DNA of 35,925 bases from Candidatus Nezhaarchaeota archaeon WYZ-LMO8. Its GTDB lineage: Archaea; Thermoproteota; Methanomethylicia; Nezhaarchaeales; WYZ-LMO8. Under the pieces are notes generated by a model. It was not told the origin of the DNA and did no database searches. It saw nothing but the letters and a program-made list of their open reading frames with translations. Where the stretch lies: positions 1-35,925 of the forward strand of contig QNVF01000011.1 of NCBI GenBank assembly GCA_004347965.1. Direction: 5' to 3'. Positions 29,383-35,925 of this stretch are shown in pieces (position 1 is the first letter of the stretch; every line of letters begins with the position of its first letter). The position numbers and the translations under genes are program-made.

Positions 29383-30312
29383 TTATGCGAAGAGCTGGAT
29401 AAAATCTTGAGACTTGACATAGGTTTTAGAGGCGTTGTTGACGGTCTTTACTCAGCAGCTAGATCAATCACTGGTAAGCCTCTCACACAAGCTTTCTCGG
29501 AGATCATTAATTCTATGTCGCTCGGACATATAATAGTGATTACTGGGTTTAAGGTTGTACCTAAGGCAGTTCAAGAGACTGATGGACCGTCCGGTGCAAT
29601 AGTGCTTGCAAAGACCCTTGCATCATTAGGGTTTAGCGTCTCCCTAGCCATCGAAGAAGACTCTGTTGAAATTCTTAAGGCTGGGCTCGAAGTCTTCGAC
29701 CTAAAGTGTCCTGTACATCCTCTGCCAGTAAACGTTCCTTTAAGCAATTTGTCTCAAAGGTTACTCAGGGAACTTAAACCTAGCGCATTGATCTTCATTG
29801 AAAAAGCTGGGGCTAACGATGCCGGAGTATATCACAACATGTTTGGGGTCGACGTTACTAAGTACCATGCTAAGGTTGAGAGGCTCTTAGAAGATGCTCG
29901 AAATATGAGGAGCAAAATCATAGCGATAGGTGATGGCGGGAATGAGGTGGGGTTCGGACTTGTGAGGGAAGCAGTAAGAAAGCTCGTCCCTCGAGGAAGT
30001 GATTGTGGATGTCCATGCCGTGGAGGTATAGCTGCATCGTCAAAAGCAGATGTGGTCATAGTCTCGTCGATATCTAACATTGGCTGCTACGCTGCTTCAT
30101 GCTCCCTCCTAGTCTCCAATAACTCTCCTTGGTTTTACAATCACAACTTAGAGCTTAAGCTCTTGAAGGCAATAATTGATTTTGGTGCAGTTGACGCGAA
30201 GACAGGTGATTCCTGCATGATGGTTGATGGGGTACCTGCCGAGGTTATAGCATCGCTGATGGACGTTATGGCTCACATGGCTGAAAGGTATCTTAAGATG
30301 AGAAGGTTATAG
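29364..30312 (+). CDS. DUF4392 / D-glutamate cyclase-like protein
   Basis: ETDGPSGAIVLAKTLASLGF, IFIEKAGANDAGVYHNMFGVDVT, IAIGDGGNEVGFGLV. ORF opens at 29173, but the first ~190 nt overlap the divergent dehydrogenase; start approximate (GTG near 29370). Confidence 0.75.
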
Positions 30313-30838
30313 ATATCGGTGTAAGGCCTAAGTGAATGTAAATGTCCTTGATGAAGTTGATGCAGTCATTTACATCCTGATGAGGTAGGAAAGCTAGGTG
30401 AGAGAAGCACTTACAATCACTACATCCAAACCCCTTTATGCATTTCGTTAAGGAGTTTATTGCAGATGCTATTGTACATTCAAACCTCTTATCGACCATT
30501 GATGCGACGACTCCAACAACTGTCGATGACTTAGATGAGGTTAAGTAGTCTATGTGCCACTTCAACTTCTTCCTCTTCTCGAGATGTCTTAGGACCCTAC
30601 CTCTAAGGCTTAAAGCTCCTCGACCTAGTCCTGAGCCGGTGTACGCATAGAATCCTTCCATTACATCCATAATCCCCAACGAGCCTATGTGCATCCTTCC
30701 TCCTTTCACAACGTGAATTATTACCGTATACACACCCTTCTTAGGGAGAATGTTGAGGGGAGGCTCGGCAAGCCTGTCAACATCATGCCTAAAGTCAGAA
30801 CCCGGGTTACAAGTCATAGCCTCCACCTCGTATAGCAT
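30293..30838 (-). CDS. DUF123 (GIY-YIG-like, COG1833) domain protein
   Basis: GVYTVIIHVVKGGRMHIGSLG, GFYAYTGSGLGRGALSLRGRVLRHLEKRKKLKWHIDYLTS, GFGCSDCKCFSHLAF. Confidence 0.88.
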   Translation of the reverse strand: MLYEVEAMTCNPGSDFRHDVDRLAEPPLNILPKKGVYTVIIHVVKGGRMHIGSLGIMDVMEGFYAYTGSGLGRGALSLRGRVLRHLEKRKKLKWHIDYLTSSKSSTVVGVVASMVDKRFECTIASAINSLTKCIKGFGCSDCKCFSHLAFLPHQDVNDCINFIKDIYIHLGLTPISITFSS

Positions 30839-30896
30839 CTCGACAGCGCATTAACGTTTCGCATATATATGGTTCGCGCTAAAGATTAAATTGAAC

Positions 30897-30958
30897 AGGG
30901 CTGTGATCGAGGGTTCAAAGCGCTGAGAGATGATGATGCCGACTACACTGTGAGCCCT
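30897..30958 (+). ncRNA. Candidate C/D box sRNA
   Basis: Terminal stem AGGGCT (30897-30902)/AGCCCT (30953-30958); C-like GTGATCGA; 12-nt spacer; D' CTGA (30923-30926); GAG; C' ATGATGA (30930-30936); 11-nt spacer; D-like CTGT. TATA-like atatata ~27-34 nt upstream. Terminal C and D boxes are imperfect. Confidence 0.45.
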
Positions 30959-31042
30959 GGAAAAACCTTTAAAGTTAAGCAATTAGCGTGCTTAAATGTG
31001 AAGTTATGTTCGAGAAAATTAGAATTCATGTGAGGGAAGTTG

Positions 31043-31558
31043 ATGTCTAAGTCTAGAGGGCAGAAAAAACAGGAGGGCTCTCAAGAGAACAACCCCGACA
31101 AGGTAATTCTCATACACTCTGAGAGGGGTAATATCAGGAGGGTTGTTGAGCTTAGTGGACCTCTACATGAAGTTGTCAAGAAAGCTGCTCTTGAGGCTTT
31201 GCAGCTATGGAATCCCGAAACATCCGACTTCGTGGTCATGAGGGATAACTACACTAAGACCTTAAAGCTACCACTAACTAAGGAAGAGTACGAGGTTTAT
31301 TCAAAATTCGAGTTGCGCAGAGGATCTAAAGAAGCCGAGGTTATTATCCCTATTTACATAGCATCGTTTAACAATGAATGGAGAGAAACTGACTACTACG
31401 ACAATGAGATATTCATAATAGCCCCCAAGTTGCCGCAAGAAGACTTAGAGGAGCTCAAGAGGAGAGCTATGATTGCTACTTCGGAAGAGCAGCTTGAAGC
31501 AAGTGGCTTAAGTGGTCTAGAAGAAGATTTAGAAGAGCTTGAAGAGGAGGAAGAGTAG
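31043..31558 (+). CDS. Conserved archaeal protein resembling DUF2286, with strongly acidic C-terminus
   Basis: VVELSGPLHEVVKKAALEALQLWNPETSDFVVMRDNYTKTLKLPLT; tail GLEEDLEELEEEEE. Family assignment from memory only. Confidence 0.65.
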   Translation: MSKSRGQKKQEGSQENNPDKVILIHSERGNIRRVVELSGPLHEVVKKAALEALQLWNPETSDFVVMRDNYTKTLKLPLTKEEYEVYSKFELRRGSKEAEVIIPIYIASFNNEWRETDYYDNEIFIIAPKLPQEDLEELKRRAMIATSEEQLEASGLSGLEEDLEELEEEEE

Positions 31559-34162
31559 CTATTTATTGAAGAACGAAGTTATGCTCTTAACCCCAAGTAT
31601 CTCATCAAAGTCTAGGCCTAGAGCAGTAAGCACTTGCTCAAATGTAGTCCTCATGTGCTCAACGTACTTATCTACATCTATTTCGTCTATCCTTGCAAGC
31701 TGGATAGGTTTAACGCCTGGCTCTCCCTTTACTTTTACGAATCTTATTATTGAGCCAGAATCTACATTCTTTTTGTAGGCCATCAAGAGCTTAGCTGCCT
31801 TCACGTGTTGAGAGGAAACAGCGTACTCTGATGGGTGCTTCGACAGCATGACAGTAAAGGCCAGCTCATCGAGACTATACCTTCTCTCCTTCAACCTATC
31901 ATAGACTCTTCGTGCCAAATTTCTGATTAGAGTTTTTGATCTCTCAAAGGCTTCTGGCGTGTCTACTTTGCTTAGTAAGCTCACAAAGTTCAAGAATGCC
32001 TCCTTCAGAAATGGTGGTGTATTCCTCTTTTTTCCAACAAGACCTTTAATGTCAACCTCACCGTTCACGAGGACTCCCACATAGTTCTTCTTTAATCCAG
32101 AGAAAGCTACAAACTTATAGTGCTTGTCGTAGTCCAAGTCTACCTTAAGCTCTTCCTCAGCCCATCGCATTAGTTCCTTTATCCTTAGCTCCTCAGGCTC
32201 GTAGATGAAGATGCTGTCTGTATCACCGTAGAGAACCTTGAGCCCTAGACTTTGAGCTTTCTCTATAGTCTTAGTTATTATGTACCTACCTATAGCTGTT
32301 GTGCTCTCTGCAACTGGAGGGCAATATAGTGAGAAGTTTGAGGAACCCATGACTCCATAGGAGGCATTCAATATAACCTTCAAGCTCTTCTCAACCACCT
32401 CGTAGAGACTCCTCTTTGCTGGATCTTGGACCTTCCTAGACATAGGTTTGAACCATAGTGCTCTAATGTCTCGTAGCATTCCTATCAATATAGATGTTAA
32501 TCCCTGTTTTTTCACGCAAACCCAGTGCGGCGTTGAGGGTATTGTATTCGACTTACATTCTGGATGATTGCAGTTTATGACTTCATATGATAAGTTCCTG
32601 GTCTTAACTATGCTTGGATATAGTGATGTGAAGTCGAGAACCGCTACGTTGAAGTAAACTCCTGCTGGAGGTTTCAGTACTATCGCACCCATGTACTTCT
32701 TGCCCTTTATCCTTGCCTCCGTTACTGCTTGACCCTTGACAGCTATTATCTCATCTTTCCTAGGTATTAGGTAGTTCCTCTTACGGTGTTCGAAGTATAG
32801 CATATTCCTTATCCAATTCGATATGCCTTGTCTGGTCACATCCTCCATGCTCATCTTGGCTATGCGCATGAAGAGTATCACAAGTTTCATTACAAGATTA
32901 TCGTTAAACTTCGTAAACTGCATCACCAGCTCAGCATCCCTCAAGCAGTAAGATGCTAATTGAGCATAGCTTAATTGTGAGACCGAATCTTTAAGCTGAA
33001 TTTTTCTGACTGAGAGCAATGCTTCAGCAACAGCATCTAAGGTCACGTCTCTGTACTTGTTGCTGAAGGCATAGCCTTGAATGGACTTGTTGTGGAAGAA
33101 CTTATAGAGATCCACATGAACTGATGATGCTAAGAGTGCTGCAGGATTTTCGCCCGCTGTCATCGATATTGGTACTTTATCCCTAGAAAAGCCAAGCTTA
33201 AGTGCTCTATGAAGTATGTAGTTTAAGTCGAAGTTATCTCCATTGAATGTGAGTATCACTGGGTACTCACATAGTAGCTTGAAAATTTCCTCCAACATCT
33301 TGTACTCGTCATAGAAGAACCTCACCTCACAATCCTGTGGAAACTCGTCTGGTTGCGAGGACTCAACGTTTTCTCTTCTTAGTAGGAAGACGAGCTTTCT
33401 CCCGTCGGAGTCTACGAGACTAAATGCTATTATTGGGTACAGAGCTTCTTTAGGGTTTGGAAGCTTATCAGGGTCAGGGGAGTAGACCTCTATGTCTATT
33501 GCTGCTCTCCTTATGTCGGGTATAGGTGCTAAGAAGAGTGGTAGCCACTCTTTTGCGAGCTCTTTGATTGCTACCTGATCTTCAAAGAGCTTTAAAACTT
33601 CTTCAGATTCCTCTCCACTAGGCTCTACATCGACTTTGACTAGCTTCCCATTCTCAACCTTATAGAACATCCCTGGTACAAGTTGTCTATCGAAGATGTA
33701 GCAGTTGTGGTACTTTATGTCAGCTTCCCAAGCTTTGGGTAGTAGATCCCTTATAGCCCCCCTTCTTCCACCTATAGCTAGAGGATCTGAGGCAATTATC
33801 TTCGTAAGCTCAACTTCCCTTTCTTTAAGAACATCAAATTTTTTAACCCTCTCAAAGCCCAAGAAGCCTGGATGCGATACGACCTTGCTTCTCTTGAGAT
33901 CCTCAATATTCATGTCGGTTAAGCAATAAGGCTTGTGACCAGAATCATCATACCAGAAGTGCATAATGCGCTTTTCAACGTCATAAAGTTTAAGGAGAGC
34001 TTTCTTTGCTTCACCACTATAAGAGACCGATAAGAGTATGCACACCCCAGTGTTCCTAGCTGGTTTAAGTTCAACTTTCTCGGGAATGTAGAGCTCCTCT
34101 TCGTACTCAGCTTCAAAACCCTCCTCGACTTCAAAATACTCCTCAAGCAGCCTGCTCACCAT
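31559..34162 (-). CDS. polB: B-family DNA polymerase (replicative type, exonuclease and polymerase motifs intact)
   Basis: ExoI AAIDIEVYS, ExoII TFNGDNFDLNYI, ExoIII YCLRDAELV, motif A DFTSLYPSIV, motif B KVILNASYGVMG, motif C YGDTDSIF; C-terminal PIP-like KSITSFFNK. Confidence 0.95.
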   Translation of the reverse strand: MVSRLLEEYFEVEEGFEAEYEEELYIPEKVELKPARNTGVCILLSVSYSGEAKKALLKLYDVEKRIMHFWYDDSGHKPYCLTDMNIEDLKRSKVVSHPGFLGFERVKKFDVLKEREVELTKIIASDPLAIGGRRGAIRDLLPKAWEADIKYHNCYIFDRQLVPGMFYKVENGKLVKVDVEPSGEESEEVLKLFEDQVAIKELAKEWLPLFLAPIPDIRRAAIDIEVYSPDPDKLPNPKEALYPIIAFSLVDSDGRKLVFLLRRENVESSQPDEFPQDCEVRFFYDEYKMLEEIFKLLCEYPVILTFNGDNFDLNYILHRALKLGFSRDKVPISMTAGENPAALLASSVHVDLYKFFHNKSIQGYAFSNKYRDVTLDAVAEALLSVRKIQLKDSVSQLSYAQLASYCLRDAELVMQFTKFNDNLVMKLVILFMRIAKMSMEDVTRQGISNWIRNMLYFEHRKRNYLIPRKDEIIAVKGQAVTEARIKGKKYMGAIVLKPPAGVYFNVAVLDFTSLYPSIVKTRNLSYEVINCNHPECKSNTIPSTPHWVCVKKQGLTSILIGMLRDIRALWFKPMSRKVQDPAKRSLYEVVEKSLKVILNASYGVMGSSNFSLYCPPVAESTTAIGRYIITKTIEKAQSLGLKVLYGDTDSIFIYEPEELRIKELMRWAEEELKVDLDYDKHYKFVAFSGLKKNYVGVLVNGEVDIKGLVGKKRNTPPFLKEAFLNFVSLLSKVDTPEAFERSKTLIRNLARRVYDRLKERRYSLDELAFTVMLSKHPSEYAVSSQHVKAAKLLMAYKKNVDSGSIIRFVKVKGEPGVKPIQLARIDEIDVDKYVEHMRTTFEQVLTALGLDFDEILGVKSITSFFNK

Positions 34163-34407
34163 CTCAACCTCTCAAGCTCACGCTCTTCTTCACTCCTTTT
34201 CTTATACTCCTTGTAGTGCTTCTTGCACAAATAGACCCTTCTACGTGTTTCAAGTCTCACGTTGAAATACCTTGAGACTTCAGCGGTAGAAATGGATCTA
34301 ACCGCAACATCGTTGCAGAGGGCACATTTCTCTCCCTTAGAGATCTTGCCCAAGTCAATTAGCCTCCCACTAGAGAGATTATAGAAGGCTAATTTTAAAG
34401 ATTGCAA
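34156..34407 (-). CDS. Small zinc-finger protein overlapping the polB start
   Basis: GEKCALCNDVAVRSISTAEVSRYFNVRLETRRRVYLCKKHYKEYKKR (CxxC...CxxH); stop codon overlaps polB ATG (ATGGTGA). Confidence 0.75.
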   Translation of the reverse strand: MQSLKLAFYNLSSGRLIDLGKISKGEKCALCNDVAVRSISTAEVSRYFNVRLETRRRVYLCKKHYKEYKKRSEEERELERLRW

Positions 34408-34577
34408 TAGATAAGGGGAAGTTACCTAGCTTCACGTAATGCCAAGCTAAAGAGTGAAAAATTTCGTAAGTAGAAGGGTCTACCTCCGCATAGAGGTAAT
34501 GATATGGCTATATGTGGGGCTGAAACGTATGTTGCAATCAGGAGGGGGCGAAGATAGTAGAGGAAAGAGGTTCTACG

Positions 34578-35354
34578 ATGAGGAGTATCTTATTTGTCTC
34601 ATTCTTTGGCTTGATGATTGGGGGCGTTGCTGGGCTAATAGGTGTTGGTGGAGGTGAATTTAGGATCCCAGTTTTGCTTTACGCACTTAAACGCCCAGCC
34701 GCCACTGCTGTAGCAATTAACCTATTTGTAGGCTTGCTAGTAGTTGTCGCTTCCTTTATTAGACGTCTTCAATTAGGTTTGTTGAGCAACCACTACGCCA
34801 ACATAGCCTTCACTATGTCGATGTCATCGATTGTCGGTGCTTATTTAGGAGCTCGGTTAATAGGCAAGTTCCCTGAAAAAATGTTGAGAAAGATTTTAGT
34901 ATCGTTCCTAATAGTAGTCGGCTTAAAAGTTGGTATTGAGCCCTTCATTGAAGTACCAAAGCTCTCTGCCTTCACGCTAGGCTTTGTGGAAGAGACCTTG
35001 CTATCTGCGATGATAGGTTTAGCGATAGGTATCATCGCGGGATACTTTGGAGTTGCTGGTGGTGAGTTTCGTATTCCAGCGTTGATCTACATCTTCGGTC
35101 TTGACATTGTTAATGCCGGTACCCTTAGTCTCCTCGTCTCTATTCCAACAGTTGCTTCAGGCCTCCTTAAGCATCATAGGACAAAGCACTTAAACTATGA
35201 CACATGTATCATTGCTACAGCTATGGGGGTAAGCTCGGTTATAGGCTCCCTGATCGGGGCTTCCTACGTTAACAATGTAGATAAAGGTTTGCTTAAGGTA
35301 ATGCTTGGAGCGATTCTCGTCTTGTCAGCTCTACGAATCGCTACTAAACCATAG
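34578..35354 (+). CDS. TauE/SafE family permease (sulfite exporter-like)
   Basis: Duplicated glycine-rich GGVAGLIGVGGGEFRIPVLLY / GIIAGYFGVAGGEFRIPALIYIFG repeats with TM helices. Confidence 0.9.
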   Translation: MRSILFVSFFGLMIGGVAGLIGVGGGEFRIPVLLYALKRPAATAVAINLFVGLLVVVASFIRRLQLGLLSNHYANIAFTMSMSSIVGAYLGARLIGKFPEKMLRKILVSFLIVVGLKVGIEPFIEVPKLSAFTLGFVEETLLSAMIGLAIGIIAGYFGVAGGEFRIPALIYIFGLDIVNAGTLSLLVSIPTVASGLLKHHRTKHLNYDTCIIATAMGVSSVIGSLIGASYVNNVDKGLLKVMLGAILVLSALRIATKP

Positions 35355-35793
35355 CTTCACTTTTAATCTCTTAATAATTACATCGAACGGTACGTCCCTT
35401 CAAGGTCTTGAAAGTTATTTTTAGCGGCTCTTACAATATTGGCTTATGATTTATTCGCATGTAGTATGTGCATTATCTTGGGTTTTATATTATAATTATT
35501 GAAGACGTGCTAAGCTTTTCAAAGAAAAGAAGATAGTAAAGATTTAAATAGGGATGGCATCTCCACAATTCTTAAAGAGATACTTGCGAAATTGTTTAAA
35601 GCGTTGCTCATGGCTCTCATAATCTTTGTAGTAATTTTGTAGTAATATTGACTATGCTCCTTTACCTTCATAGTTAATGAAGGGCTTCGCAACCCTCATA
35701 TAATTTAAGGGGAACGTCTATAACTAATTCTTTCAAGTCTCGCTGAGAAAATAGGATAAGAAAAGATATACAAATGCTTGAACAGGAGGAGTA

Positions 35794-35879
35794 GGGCCCG
35801 TCGTCTAGCTTGGATAGGACGCCAGCCTGCGGTTCATGCAGAAAGCTGGAGGTCCGGGGTTCAAGTCCCCGCGGGCCCG
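35794..35879 (+). tRNA. tRNA-Arg (anticodon GCG) with predicted 11-nt intron at 35833-35843 (canonical 37/38)
   Basis: Acceptor GGGCCCG/CGGGCCC, D arm GTCT/GGAC, anticodon stem CCAGC/GCTGG, T arm CGGGG-TTCAAGT-CCCCG. Removing ttcatgcagaa yields loop CTGCGGA; pre-tRNA has a 4-bp CTGC/GCAG helix and AAA 3' bulge. No CCA encoded. Confidence 0.87.
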
Positions 35880-35925
35880 CTTAAAACTTAGATCATTTTC
35901 TTGCTGCCACACGCTCCTACACCTA

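Noticed and set aside
35545-35642. Short hydrophobic frame LNRDGISTILKEILAKLFKALLMALIIFVVIL
   Set aside because: No convincing start codon or ribosome-binding site; may be chance in AT-rich DNA. Nearby TTTGTAGTAAT duplication is also too short to interpret.
1-35925. CRISPR arrays, IS elements/transposases, rRNA genes, phage or canonical defence genes
   Set aside because: No regularly spaced repeats, transposase motifs, rRNA signatures or recognised defence-system proteins were found.

Overview
Gene-dense archaeal chromosomal window, most likely from a thermophilic TACK/Thermoproteota-type lineage (inferred from eukaryote-like ribosomal proteins L15e and S26e, TFB, B-family PolB, archaeal ProRS and intron-containing tRNAs). 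Left end: molybdenum/tungsten cofactor genes (mobA fragment, mobB, moaA, moeA), surE, Sua5/YrdC, TFB, a tRNA-Arg, a class-IV aminotransferase, and a GfcR-like HTH-PRTase regulator. An ORF-poor ~0.9 kb gap follows, then L15e, a PflX-like radical SAM protein, a THEP1-type NTPase and NucS/EndoMS. Centre: an ~11.3 kb minus-strand operon (12850-24179) resembling a complete 11-subunit-type complex I membrane/Q module (NuoA,B,C,D,H,I,split J,K,N/M,L,M/N). Its NuoD homologue keeps both CxxC motifs of [NiFe] hydrogenase (RICGICGIVH and DPCLSCTDR), and its NuoB homologue has the hydrogenase-type CNGCD motif instead of tandem Cys. The locus therefore reads as a group-4 membrane-bound [NiFe] hydrogenase on a full complex-I-like chassis, and an EndoQ DNA-repair gene sits inside it. 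Right end: proS, S26e, a PfkB kinase, a prepilin peptidase, an isocitrate/isopropylmalate dehydrogenase family protein, DUF4392, DUF123, a DUF2286-like protein, PolB with a translationally coupled small Zn-finger protein, a TauE/SafE permease and a second intron-containing tRNA-Arg. Other candidates: a C/D-box-like sRNA, a 77-codon ORF interrupted by an in-frame TAG, a small zinc-ribbon ORF missing from the ORF track, and a nested hairpin in the ORF-poor gap. All calls are by eye; no searches were run.
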